From the NCBI RefSeq assembly GCF_964355755.1, contig NC_092676.1, forward strand, positions 27,450,288 to 27,510,287: a stretch of DNA of 60,000 nt, given 5' to 3'. A model generated the notes under the pieces. The model did no database searches. It saw only the letters and a list, made by a program, of their open reading frames with translations, and had not been told where the DNA came from. This stretch comes from Antedon mediterranea. Its lineage: Eukaryota > Echinodermata > Crinoidea > Comatulida > Antedonidae. The translations under genes were made by a program, and so were the position numbers. Positions 1-59,878 of this stretch are shown here, piece after piece. How positions within the stretch are numbered: position 1 is the first letter of the stretch; the number at the start of each line of letters is the position of its first letter.

Positions 1-3000
1 ACGTTAATATGTTGTTGCTGAGATAATTTCATTCTGAAATTTCTACTTTTGCATTTCATTTTGAAACCGTCAAGATGTTAAAAATTACAATAAAATACCG
101 GTCCCGTAATTTCACCTATTTTACACTGTTTGTGATATGTATACAGATTGTACTGTGTATACTATATGACACAAAATAACAGAATTCAGAAATAACAACA
201 TAATCATATTCTTCAGTTCAGGTCATAATACCTTAATATTTTTCTGTGTGCAATATTCTAACGTATGACGTGCACGTGGCGTTTGTCGAGCGGATAACTA
301 ACTCGTCAAAGTGACGAGTTTCATGTCTAGTTCTTCTTTCCATCCTTCCTTTTTGTGGATCGCGTTTCTCTAAAATGTGTAAACATAACATTTCATAACT
401 TTGACAACATATGGGCATTTACGTGAAGTTGTGCACCTCCTATTTTTGAATGACGTCATAGGTGCGCAACGTAACTTACGCGCAATTTTATGAATTTCAA
501 TGATTGATCATAGATTAAAAACTAAAAGTCATTTAGTATTGACACTTTGACAAAATTTAAGTCATATCAGGGGCAAACTTTCTACGGATTAAAAATGGCA
601 TGTTTCACAAGAAGTTACGCGCGCACGCGCATTTAAAATTTCAAAATGCGCAAAATTAATTTCTAATCAACTTTTTATGCGTTTCTTGTCATTTTGAGCA
701 TGTCAAAAATTCCCACGGGCGCGCAATTTTTTACGCACGCGGTGCGCACGTAGCGTTAAAAACATATTTTTTTCCCTTGAATCATATATTTCAAGCCTTT
801 CCTAGTAATTTTGAAAACAATTTAGACCTTTTCCAATTTAAATAACGCCATACGAACACGTTGAATTAAACATTTCATGCGCGTTTTTTATGAAAAAGCT
901 TAAAAAATCATCAAAATTATGTCTTTTTTTAAACAGTCATAGTTTCTAAAGTAAACCGTGAACCGTTTATTTTTATTACAAAATCTAGAAGTTGATGAGT
1001 TGTAGATATCGGATCATGCATCGATAAGGCTAAAAAAACATTGTGACGTCATCGTATGGCCACACGAATGTAAAATATAGGATTTTTGTCTCTTTCGTTA
1101 TTGCTCATCACATTCAATGGAGCGCATCACGCTTATCTGTATTCCTTTTTCTCCTACATTTATATATTGTGTAGGTCAATCAACTTTCTTTAGCATGAGA
1201 TAAAAATATTTTAATTTTTATGACGTCATCATGCCTAAAAATTTTAATTACGTGGGTCATTAATTTCATCTTTACAGTAAATTTTAATCTGTAATAGCTC
1301 GTAAGAATAAAATGTGATAATCACGATTAAAACGTTTTATGGAAGCTATTGGATTGTAGATGCGAATTCATGTAAACATTTTGCCAATCGGATGTTGTGA
1401 CGTCATCATATGGCCAGTTGAATAAAAAAAGTCGTATTTTCATATTTTGCGTAATAGTTCATCACATTTAAAAGGGTGCGCATCTATATTTTACGTATTC
1501 AAATTTCTTCTACACGTTAATATGTTGTTCCTGAGATAATTTCCTTCTGAAATTGCTATCTAAGTGTTTCATTTTGATACCGTCGCCATGTTAAAAATTG
1601 GAATAAATGGCGGGTCCCGTAATTTCACCTATTCTACACTGTATGTAATATGTATACAGATTATACTGTTTGCATGTATATACTATATGACACAAAATTG
1701 ACAGAATTCAGCACTAACAGCATATCATATTCTTCAGTTCTTGTCATAATGCCATAATCTTTATCTGTGTGCAATATTCCAACGTAAGACGTGCACTTGG
1801 CGTTTGTCGTGGTGCGGATAACTAACTCGTCAAAGTGACGAGTTTCATGTCTAGTTTTTTTTTTTTCTGTATTATTAGTTATCCGCTTAGTAGCGGATAA
1901 CTGCTTGTAATCGTCCTGTTACTTTTTTTTTTTTTTTTTCTTATTTCTTTCTCCCTCATTTTTGTGTCTCACGTATCTCAAAAACTTGTAAACATAACAT
2001 TTCATTACTTTGTCAACATATGGGCATTTACGTGAAGTTGTGCACCTCCTATTTTTGAATGACGTCAGAGTTGCGCAACGTGACTTACGTGCGATTTTAT
2101 GATTTTTTATGATTGATCATAGACTAAAAACCAAGCATAAATTTGTTTTGACACTTTGTGAAAATTTAAGTCATATCAAGGGAAAACTTTTTGTGGATTA
2201 AAAATGGCATGTTTTACAAGACGTTACGCGCGCACGCGCATTTCTCCTCTATTTTTGTGTCTCGCGTATCTAAAAAACGTGTAAACATAACATTTCATAA
2301 CTTTGTCAACATATGGGCATTCACGTGAAGTTGTGCACCTCCTATTGTGAATGACGTCAGAAATGCGCAACGTGACTTACGCACAATTTTATGAATTTCG
2401 CGTATTTAACATAGATTTAAAACCATATAACAATTTAAATTGAAACTTAGCAAAAGTTTAATTTATATCATGCGCTAACTTTCTGTGGATAAAAAATTGC
2501 GTGTTTTACACAAAGTTACGCGCGCACGCTAATTTAAAATTCAAAATGCGAAAAATCAATTTCTAATCAACTTTCTATGTGTTTCATGTCATTTTAAGCA
2601 TGTAAAAAATTCCCACGCGCGCGCTTTTTTTTACGCGCGCGGTGCGAACGTAGCGTTGAAAACCATTTTTCTCTCGTGATTTATGTTTTCAAGCCTTTTA
2701 TAGTAATTTTACCAACTTTGAAACAATTTCGACTTCAAATTACGTCATACGGGCACGTCGAATTGGATAATTTATGTGCGTTTTTGAGGAAAAAGTTCAA
2801 ACATTTGTCAAAATTATACCTTTTTTTAAACAATCATAGATTCTAAACTACGAGGTGAACTTTGTTTAAATTACATATCAAGGAAGATGATAAGTTGTAG
2901 ATAAGGAATCATGCATTAATATGGCAAACCGGACATTATGACGTCATCGTATGGCCACGCGAATATAAAATATAGGATTTTTGTATCTTTCGTCATAGCG

Positions 3001-5280
3001 CATCTCATTTAATAGAGCGCCTCTCCACTTATCCGTATTCCATTTTAACCCAGATTTTGAAATTTTCTAGGTCAATCAACTATCTTACGCAAGAGTAAAC
3101 ATTTTTTTATTTTTATGACGTCATAATGTCTAAAAATATAAATAACGTGGGTCACTTATATTTATCTTTACAGTAAATTTTAATCTGTTATAGCTCATCA
3201 GAATAAAATGTGATAATCACGATTAAAACGTTTTCTGGAAGCTATTGGATTGTAGATACGAATTCATGTAAACATTTTGCCAATCGGATGTTGGGACGTC
3301 ATCATATGGCCAGTTGAATAAAAAAAGACGTATTTTCATATTTTGCGTAATAGTTCATCACATTTAAAAGGGTGCGCATCTATATTTTACGTATTCAAAT
3401 TTCTTCTACACGTTAATATGTTGTTCCTGAGATAATTTCCTTCTGAAATTGCTATCTAAGTGTTTTATTTTGATACCGTCGCCATGTTAAAAATTGGAAT
3501 AAATGGCGGGTCCCGTAATTTCACCTATTCTACACTGTATGTAATATGTATACAGATTATACTGTTTGCATGTATATACTATATGACACAAAATTGACAG
3601 AATTCAGCACTAACAGCATATCATATTCTTCAGTTCAGGTCATAATGCCTTAATATTTTTCTGTGTGCAATATTCTAACGTATGACGTGCGCGTGGCGTT
3701 TGTCGAGCGGATAACTAACTCGTCAAAGTGACGAGTTTCATGTCTAGTTCTTTCTTTCTGTCAATTTTGTGTCTCGCGTATCTCAAAAACTTGTAATCAA
3801 AACATTTTATAACTTTGTCAACATGTGGGCATTCACGTGAAATTGTGCACCTCCTATTGTGAATGACGTCAGAATTGCGCAACGTGATTTACGCGCGTTT
3901 TAACGAATTTCGCGTATTTAACATAGATCGAAAACCATATAGCAATTTAAATTGAAACTTAACAAAAGTTTAATTTATATCTTGCGCTAACTGACTGTGG
4001 AAAAAAAATGGCATGTTTCACAAGAAGTTACGCGCGCACGGGCGTTAAAAATTTCAAAATGCGAAAAATCAATTTCTAATCAACTTTCTACGCGTTTCAT
4101 GTCATTTTGAGCATGCCAAAAATTCCCACGCGCGCGCATATTTTTACTCGCACGGTGCGCACGTAGCGTTGAAAATAATTTTTTTTCGCGTGATTCATGT
4201 TTTTCCAGCCTTTTCTGGTAATTTTACCAACTTTTGAACAATTTTGACCTAAAATTACGTCATACGGGCACATCCAATTGGATAATTTACGTGCGTTTTT
4301 GATGAAAAAGTTCAAAAATTTGTCAAAATTCGTCAAAATTATGCCTTTTTTTAAACATTCATAGATTCTAAACTACGAGGTGAACTTTTTTTAAATTATA
4401 TATTCTGGAAGTTGATGAGTTGTAGATATGGAATCATGCATTAATATGGCTAATCGGACATTATAACGTCATCGTATGGCCACGCGAATATAAAATATAG
4501 GATTTTTATATCTTTCGTCATAGCGCATCACATTTAATAGAGCGCATCTCCACTTATCCGTTTTTTATTTTCACCCCGATTTTGATATTGTCTAGGTGAA
4601 TGAACTATCTTTCGCATGAGTTAAAAATATTTTAATTTTTATGACGTCATCATGTCGAAAATTGTAAATAACGTGGGTCACTTATTTTCATCTTTACAGT
4701 AAATTTCAATCTGTTATAGCTCATCAGAATAAAAAGTGATAATCATGATTAAAACGTTTTCTGGAAGCTATGGGATTGTAGATACGAATTCATGTAAACA
4801 TTTTGCCAATCGGATGTTGTGACGTCATCATATGGCCAATTGAATAAAAAAAGTTGTATTTTCATATTTTGCGTAATAGTTCATCACATTTAAAAGGGTG
4901 CGCATCTATATTTTACGTATTCAAATTTCTTCTACACGTTAATATGTTGTTCCTAAGATAATTTCCTTCTGAAATTGCTATCTAAGTGTTTCATTTTGAT
5001 ACCGTCGCCATGTTAAAAATTGGAATAAATGGCGGGTCCCGTAATTTCACCTTTTCTACACTGTATGTAATATGTATGCAGATTATACTGTAGTGTTTGC
5101 ATGTATACTATATGACACAAAATTGACAGAATTCAGCACTAACAGCATATCATATTCTTCAGTTCTTGTCATAATGCCATAATCTTTATCTGTGTGCAAT
5201 ATTCCAACGTATGACGTGCACGTGGCGTTTGTCGTGGTGCGGATAACTAACTCGTCAAAGTGACGAGTTTCATGTCTAGT
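1..5280 (+). mobile_element. Tandem array of Helitron-like non-autonomous repeat units
   Basis: Four unit ends recur at 327-330, about 1854, 3747 and 5278. Each has the hairpin ACTCGTCAAAGTGACGAGT, a 7-base spacer and CTAG followed by TT. This is the geometry of a Helitron 3' end (hairpin, then CTRR). GCGGATAAC just before the hairpin is the inverse of GTTATCCGC in a palindrome at 1878-1901, the likely 5' end of the unit running 1878-3747. Homologous unit landmarks (ACGTTAATATGTTGTT) occur at 1, 1514, 3410 and 4936. No transposase reading frame is present. Class assignment is inference. Confidence 0.6.
1957..2530 (+). repeat. Internal duplication inside the third array unit (about 285 bp twice)
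   Basis: The 5' part of the unit (TTTTGTGTCTC...GTAAACATAACATTTCAT...GTTACGCGCGCACGC) occurs twice in direct succession, at about 1960-2240 and 2250-2530. This makes the unit about 1.87 kb rather than about 1.53 kb. Confidence 0.7.
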
Positions 5281-7416
5281 TATTTTTTTTTTTTTTATTC
5301 ATTTCCTTTATGCGTCAGTTGAATAGGTTATTATTAATACCTATTATCCGTACAGCTCGTATTAAATCATTTAACAAATATACTTTATTATATTGTATAC
5401 AGCCTATATTTTGTATTCTATTATACATTAAAATAGGTTTATTTGTTATTGTTTCAATAATTATTCAATAACTATTGCACTATCTCTCAATAGCCGAGAC
5501 ACTATTGCACTGGCATTGTTTACCAGAAATTCAGGTATTTTCAATGTGTTTTATATTGGTTGTAAATACCATTCTGGACTTCAAAAAGTGTGCTTTTGGG
5601 AGAATTTTTCCAGGTTTTAGAAAATCTGTATTGGGGGAGTGGCGTGCACTTCAAAGTGTAAATAGGGAAGTCCTTTCTGAAATATTAATTTCAAATTTGA
5701 CATCCAAAAATATTACAATGAACTTGATTAAACCCAGACTACAATTTTTTTATTAATTACATTGATATTAATTTTTAAATTGATCATTAAAAAAAAAAAT
5801 CTAGCTACTTAAAATTGGTTTAAGGTTAGTGTGTATCCGTGTAGATCATGAAAATCACTTTTCAATATTTTTAAAAACTTTACCAATAGCTGCACTAGTA
5901 CATAGTATTACCATACCTACTGACAAAGGAATATTATAATGGTTCGATAAATACAAAATACCGCCCCCAACGCCTCCTTTTTGAAGCAATGTCATTCGCT
6001 TTCTGTCGTTAAAGTTTTTTTTAGGTTAAAACAAATCTCAACGTGAATCCATTGCCTTTATAACTCAGTTTATCATATATTGCAGGTTGTTTATCCTAAG
6101 TAAAACAAGGCCAACAGCCGTAAGTCGTGTGCTAAAACGCATAGTGATACCGGACAGACAGACCGACCGACCGACATAGTGAACTATAGAGTCGCGTCCA
6201 CACGACTAAAAATCTAAGAAAAAGAAAACTATAGGATATACTTTTTCTTCCTCTTTGAATCTAATAATTGTTTTTATACAAGGAAATAATAAAGATTAAG
6301 CTCTTTACAGGTTTTGGTTTTATACTGAAGAATTGTGGTTTTCATACTTAAGAAATAAACAATTAATAATCCTTTGTAATGTATCAATTGCGGTTTTTAA
6401 AGAATTTCCAAAAATTAGATTGTCTAGTTTATTCTGAAAATACATACTTATTATAATTACCGTAGGTATTTATAGGTAATATTATTATTATTTATTCAGG
6501 CAAAAGATACATTTTACAAAATATAATACAAATCAACAAATTAAACAAACATGACGCAAGTAGAAAATATAAAATAATAGTTCCTACAATTATTTTAAAA
6601 AGAGCTTTGTTTCTAGTGTTTTGATCACTACTTGGTATTTTGTAAATACTGTGAATAAACTATGATGTTATTTGTGGTACAAGGACATTCAAAACTTGCA
6701 GTCTGTCAGGGAGAAAATGGCAAAAGGTTTCCTACTTTCTAGGAATTTTCTCAGATAAGCTATTTTTTTTTGTAACATGACCACAGTGCTGATTTTGCCA
6801 TTTTCCCCCTAACTGCAGTAAAGTATATTATCTACCTCTTAAGTCAGTAATGGAGTAGGCATATGATACTGTACTTATGTACTTCATAAATATGAATATA
6901 AACAGCCCCCTCTATTTGTTACACAATAACTAACTGTTGATTTGACGGGATTTGACTACAATGATCGTCCAGTAACAATTAACTAGAAGGATATTGATAA
7001 TTAGTCAGGGTTTGCTATGTAAATTGTAATCTACCACCAGTCCATTTATGTGTAAAGTGCGATATCATTTGCATATTCCACCAATTTCATTTTGACACCC
7101 GTTGTATTGTACGCAAAGTTTTGTTGTCAATTTCACGGTAGGTCTGTTTATTGCCTGGATATTAATAATGATTTAAAAGTTCGCTTATTTTAAATTGGGT
7201 ATTTATTTTTAATAATTTTCTTCCATTTACTAATAACTATTTGGTGGTGTATATAAATGCTATAAAATTTAGCTCCATGGTGTAATTTTCAAGTCAGAAA
7301 AATGGGCTAGTAAAACCTATCAGCTAACTAGCCCTGGTCTCGTTAGAAAAATTAATGTCTAGCTTTTGTTGATTGTCATTTCATTTATATTTCTGGAATT
7401 AAATTTTTTTTTGCAG
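5281..7416. other. Upstream/intronic AT-rich DNA, no identified gene
   Basis: Nothing coding is supported. A short tract at 6140-6215 (GACAGACAGACCGACCGACC, then TAGAGTCGCG...CACACGACT) looks like the tail of a dispersed repeat. The missing first exon of the SH3KBP1-like gene could lie here or left of the window; I found no ATGG directly followed by a donor. Confidence 0.5.
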
Positions 7417-28516
<21,100 letters not shown>

Positions 28517-28527
28517 TAATAATATAA

Positions 28528-28640
28528 ATAATAAACTCATTTCTACATTCATTTCGTAAATATTAATATATTATGGACCATTATTTTGATTATCCCAGAT
28601 AATTTTCCTTCCATTGCTTGAAATACAAATAAATATATAA
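28528..28640 (+). terminator. Candidate polyadenylation signals of the SH3KBP1-like gene
   Basis: AATAAA hexamers occur at 28530-28535 and 28628-28633, 14 and 112 bp after the stop codon. Which is used, or whether a later one is used, cannot be told from sequence. Confidence 0.4.
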
Positions 28641-28980
28641 TCATTTATACTCAGTATAAATCAAATTTTAATTATGTCGCAAACAAATTTTAATTTTTGT
28701 TTTATTATTTAAGAATACATTGAGGATTTTTTTTTATATGTAGATATTAAATGTATGAATTCATCTATTAGTTTATAGATGTACATATTTTGGTTTTTAA
28801 ATACCTTATTAGATTTTGGTTTGATTTTTTTAAATACCTTATTAGGGTTGTTGAATACCATATTAGGGCTGTTAAATACCTTATTAAGGTTTTTAAATAT
28901 CTTTAGATACATGAAAGAGCTGTGGTGCCCGTAAAAGCTAAGAGATTTTGCCAGTTGTTGAGTGTACAATATAATTTGTC

Positions 28981-29150
28981 TCTCCTATCAGGGATATGCT
29001 ATGTCATTTATTACCTATATAGGTATTGTTACGGATACAATATATTGTGTCTCTTGTCTGGGATATGCTATGTCATTTATTACCTATATAGGTATTGTTA
29101 CGGATACGATATATTGTGTCTCTTGTCTGGGATATGCTATGCCATTACCT
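28981..29150. repeat. 69-bp tandem repeat downstream of the SH3KBP1-like gene
   Basis: GGGATATGCTATGTCATTTA / TTACCTATATAGGTATTGTT / ACGGATAC...TTGTGTCTCT repeats at 28991, 29060 and 29129 (period 69). Because 69 is a multiple of three, it keeps a spurious frame open. Each full unit contains the palindrome ACCTATATAGGT. Confidence 0.85.
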
Positions 29151-29159
29151 GTAAGGGCC

Positions 29160-29860
29160 AAGGCATATTGTGGATTGCTGGGGCTACAATATATTGTGGC
29201 CTGTTAGTTAAATGTTGTTGCCTTCTAGGACTGTGGCTAATTGCTAGAGATATATGTTGCTGCCTGTTATATTGCGGCCTTCAGGGTTACGATAAAGTAC
29301 CAGTCTGTATAGCACTGCATATGGTACAAACTTAACTCATTATTCTCATTTTGTAATGACTAATAATAAACTAATAATTAGTTTAATAATCAGGTTCTTG
29401 GTGACAAGAAAACCAAAGCATGAGTAATTTCATAAAATATTTTTGTATATATTGTAAATGACTATAGAACAGCTTTTTATTGTGTAACTATGGGGTTGAG
29501 TTTCTATGACGACAAAAGCTTTATATTCTTCAATAAACTGTCACCTTGGTTACCAGAGTATATTTAATCTATAAAGACAATCAATTTATACATGTGTATT
29601 ATATGCCAATCGGAAAGTACAGTAGTAAGTATAGACTAACTTTTTTTCAGTCTAATTTGTGTTCTTTAAAATATCTTTGTACATGGTTATTTTTTTTATA
29701 CAAATTTCCAAAATAAAAACCTCAGTTTTGGAGTTTTTACAGAATTTTTCCTTTTCCTGTTTTTTATTTCAAAATATTTTGATTCAAACTTTGACCACAA
29801 ATTCATTTGTATTAAATATTACTGACCCCTATTTAGAATCATCTATATTTAATGATTTAT
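29160..29860. other. Intergenic spacer, no identified gene
   Basis: AT-rich sequence with no splice-linked coding segment recognised. It contains short related phrases around 29160-29290 (TATATTGTGGCC, TATATGTTGCTGCC, TATATTGCGGCC), a decayed extension of the preceding repeat. Confidence 0.45.
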
Positions 29861-29862
29861 TG

Positions 29863-30002
29863 CACCTCTGTCCACACTATCAAAAAAGTGCAATGTGCCT
29901 AAAATGGTAGTGATATGCTTAGATTTGGTAGTGATATGACATCATCATGTCCATATATGGGCACATCACATTTTTTTGTCATAACAAGTTTGACAGAGCT
30001 TT
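29863..30002. mobile_element. MITE family A, copy 11
   Basis: CACCTCTGTCCACACTATCA left end and TTTGACAGAGCTTT right end, with family interior TGACATCATCATGTCCATAT. Both ends are eroded. Confidence 0.72.
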
Positions 30003-30237
30003 ACATAAATGGTCCTTAATTAGAGAGATAAATATTCTCAATATTTCCTAGAATAGAATTATATATTTAATATTACAGTTGAACAAATGAAATAGAATTA
30101 TTAAAAACAAATGTAATAAATAATTTTATATATCAAATCTTTATAAGAAAAAAAAACATGTATCAGTACTTGGGGAATTTATAGATAGTTTTGTGATTGT
30201 CTTTTCATTTGATGGTGAAGTCCTACCGTCTTGACTA

Positions 30238-30432
30238 AAGGCCAATTTACACATACTGTGAACAGTAATTGGAAAAAATAGAATCTATGTTAATTTGTAT
30301 GACCATTTTACACAAAACGCGGAGTAGGCGGGCGGTTGAGCAAAAACCTGCTCAGGATAGATACAGAATCTACGTAGGACAAGCACGCAGTTTATCGCTT
30401 ACCATTACCGATCGTCTATGTAAATTGGCCTT
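30238..30432. mobile_element. MITE with AAGGCCAATTTACA inverted ends (195 bp)
   Basis: A perfect 14-bp inverted repeat: AAGGCCAATTTACA at 30238 and TGTAAATTGGCCTT ending at 30432. The interior is comparatively GC-rich (GCGGGCGGTTGAGC, GCTCAGGATAG). Confidence 0.78.
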
Positions 30433-30737
30433 AAGACTTTTTTATTTTTAAGCTTACCTAACCTTTCAATATTACATGTCAGGGGCCAAACCATTCTCAT
30501 TCCATTTGTAATTTTTATTTTATATTTACCAACGCCAGTCTAGAAAACATTAGTGCCTAAAATTAAATATATATATCTTATAGAAAATATATTCTTTTCG
30601 CCAAATGCAATCATGTAAATTAAAATATGCATAAATTTGCATACATTAAGTAATGATAAAAAGGCATAAATGATTGACTAAGGCAACTTTCCAACTGTGA
30701 ATTAATAATTAAAGTTTTATTGCAGTGTATTATTACC

Positions 30738-30962
30738 CCTTTCATATCGCCTAGTAAAATTCTGAAGTTTATACCAGCGTTTTGTATGGTGTAGAGTCAA
30801 GTGTTTGTGAACAGCTGGGTGTTAACACCGGTGTTTTGTTTGGTGTTGGGTCCGGTGCGTGTGAACAGCTGAGTGTTAACACCTGGGTGTTAACACCAGT
30901 GTTTTGTACGGTGTGGGGTCTAGTGCGTGTGAACTGAGGTGTTATACTAGGCGGTGTGAAGG
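30738..30962. mobile_element. MITE with CCTTTCAnAnCGCCTAGTA ends (225 bp)
   Basis: Left CCTTTCATATCGCCTAGTA and right TACTAGGCGGTGTGAAGG are inverted. The interior is built of repeats of GGTGTTAACACC-type palindromes and GTGTTTTGTNNGGTGT. A shorter relative lies at 55872-55974. Confidence 0.75.
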
Positions 30963-32410
30963 AGATAAGTAGCACCACACTGACAACAACTTGTTGCTTA
31001 TCCTTCATTTATGAAATGTGTACAGTATATTCAATAATATGTAGTATTATATATTACCTATATAGACACATTGTACCATCAATAATTGTCTTTTGTATCA
31101 TTAGAATATTTCTGCACATGCTCAGAAACTTATGTGTGCAGAATGTTTATGTATCTCTGCTAAGACTCGGCAGAAAATAGTGCATATTATTATTAACTTT
31201 ATGTTTACTTTTAATAATTAACGATAATGGCGTTTCTCATATCATATTCTCAATTGTTATTATTTATTAAGAGTGTTTTATTTATCTTATGTTTTGCCTT
31301 TGTAAAGTTGAATGAAGTGAAAGAGAAGCAAATTGAATGTTAAAATAAATTGTTATTAAGTAAAATTGCCATTTAAGTTTCTACAATAAGTACACAACTC
31401 TTCTATTCAAAATATTGGATTTGCAATAAAAGCAATTGATTGACAAAAAAATGTTTACCGTAGTTTTCTTTAGCCTCTGCAAGAGCAATTTTAGCACATA
31501 CTTAGTACTAAAAAAGTTCACATTGTGGCTAATTTTCCTAAAAAAAGTACTCAAAATATAGATTTTAAAAATGTTATATTTGTATGCGCTTATGATGATT
31601 TAAGAAATATGAATAGCGCCATCTATTTGAGACGGGATGGTTTGTATTGGTTTTTTACGCGTGTGAGAGCCTTGATCAACAGTCAGTACATTCGCGGAAG
31701 AGACGTTCAAAGTGTGGCTGGTACGAAATGACAGGCAATGAGAAAAACAGGCCGCCTAGTTTTTCATCTTACTAAATAGAATGGGATTATTGTTCTCCAA
31801 ATAGAGTGTATGATTTAATGCAGGAAGTAGGTTTTACTTCAATTATTTATTTAATGTTTGATTAGATTTGGTAGGAGCACAGTGGTTGTGTTTTTTTTCG
31901 GCACTGTTTTTAAACAAACTGCTGTTTAATTAAAAACTAGATGGGCTTAGCCTAAGCCTAGCTCTCTCTGCCACTACTTACTAGCGGCAGCCTATCAATA
32001 GGCCTAACTAGAGTTAAAACTATGGTAAAACAGTGTTTTCAATTGTTTATTTACAATCACATACTATAGGCCTAAGTAATAACATTTATTATGACCTTAT
32101 TATTTCCTAAATTGACCATCAGAACGTAGGCCTACATTTACTTGTACACATTGAAGAAAGTCTTTGTAGGCTAGCATAACACCTGGAATCAGTTTTAAAT
32201 ATCCAACCACCTGTGGATAACAATATAGGTTTATAGGAAGTACAGTGTGTAGGCCTGGCCTGGCTCTTTCATTGTACAGCTCAACATGTGTGCTTTTAAT
32301 AAATTGTGCAGCTGTACCAGTTCAATCTCCATGAGTTAGGCCTATGTAAACTTATTTTTTATTATAATTGAAATACTGTAGAAAAATTATTTTAAAATAT
32401 ATTTTAATTA
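30963..32410. other. Spacer upstream of the KIF21-like gene (promoter not located)
   Basis: No coding segment is supported. Candidate promoter or 5' UTR sequence is the CpG-bearing stretch 31600-31735 (AGCGCCATC, TTACGCGTGTGAG, ATTCGCGGAAGAGACG). From 31945 to 32345 the hexamer AGGCCT or its fragment GGCCTA recurs about eight times. The AG at 32411-32412 before the first coding exon looks like an acceptor, so a non-coding first exon is likely in this spacer. Confidence 0.4.
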
Positions 32411-32481
32411 CAGGAGGATATTCAGTATTGAGCTTGATTAAGACGCCAGACAGACAAACAGACGAGGATAATTCAGACAAA

Positions 32482-59095
<26,614 letters not shown>

Positions 59096-59120
59096 GTTAA
59101 AAAATGATAAAGAAGTTTAC

Positions 59121-59560
59121 AAATAAAAAATGTATTGTTGTTTCTTGATGTACCAACCAATTTTTATATAAATGGTCCCTTATTTTGTTTCTATGTATTG
59201 TTTGTCAGAATGTTTTGAGGATATACAATGTATGATGATGGTAAAATTAGGCTTTATCAAATTACCTAACTAACATTTAAATTAAATAACTAACATTTAA
59301 ATTGTGAAGTAAAATTAAGCGGTACTCATGTAGACCAACGTTTCCAGTATCCGGGGTCCTTCTTCAATTCTAGAATTCTGTGAGTTATAGTATCAGAATA
59401 TGTTTATTTCTTTTTCTGTTATTTGTGGTCAAAATAAATTGACGTGGTTGCTTGGTTAGGGTAAACTTTCTTGCTTCTTATTTTTAGGGTCTGTGTTCAA
59501 CTCTAGTTTAGTACAGTATCAGTACTAATATAACTGCACTTCCTAAAAATACTGAATAAA
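59121..59560 (+). terminator. Candidate polyadenylation signals of the KIF21-like short-tail transcript
   Basis: AATAAA occurs at 59122-59127, 59433-59438 and 59555-59560 after the stop codon at 59093-59095. The presence of a nearby signal supports exon 21 being a real terminal exon, but AATAAA is common in DNA this AT-rich. Confidence 0.35.
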
Positions 59561-59878
59561 ATATTGAACGTATCTACTGTAGTAGGGTGTAGCTTGTGTA
59601 TTACTGTAATTAATTAAATTATACCACTTGATATGTAATTTTTTGCTATAATAATACAATAAATAAAAGTCATAGAAAATTAATATTAATATTTTATCAA
59701 AATGTTTATATTTCATCCAAAATGACACCTACTAATTACCAGCCACTACATGACGGTCTATATAATGTCAGTACTATACATTAGAAGACATTGTTGACAC
59801 AAACACACTATTAAACACAGTAGAAGGTAATCTTGCTTGGCAGAGGTGATCATCAGCGTTATAAATGCCACCCAGTCT

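Noticed and set aside
4097-4336. 79-codon minus-strand ORF in the Helitron-like array
   Set aside because: It is not preserved in the other units at the same position and has no Rep, helicase or other known motif.
28922-29335. 137-codon ORF after the adaptor gene
   Set aside because: Its middle is the 69-bp tandem repeat (CYVIYYLYRYCYGY), so openness comes from the repeat period.
31525-31731. 68-codon ORF in the spacer before the kinesin
   Set aside because: Mixed composition, no domain and no donor in frame. It could be part of a 5' UTR or promoter, but no protein is supported.
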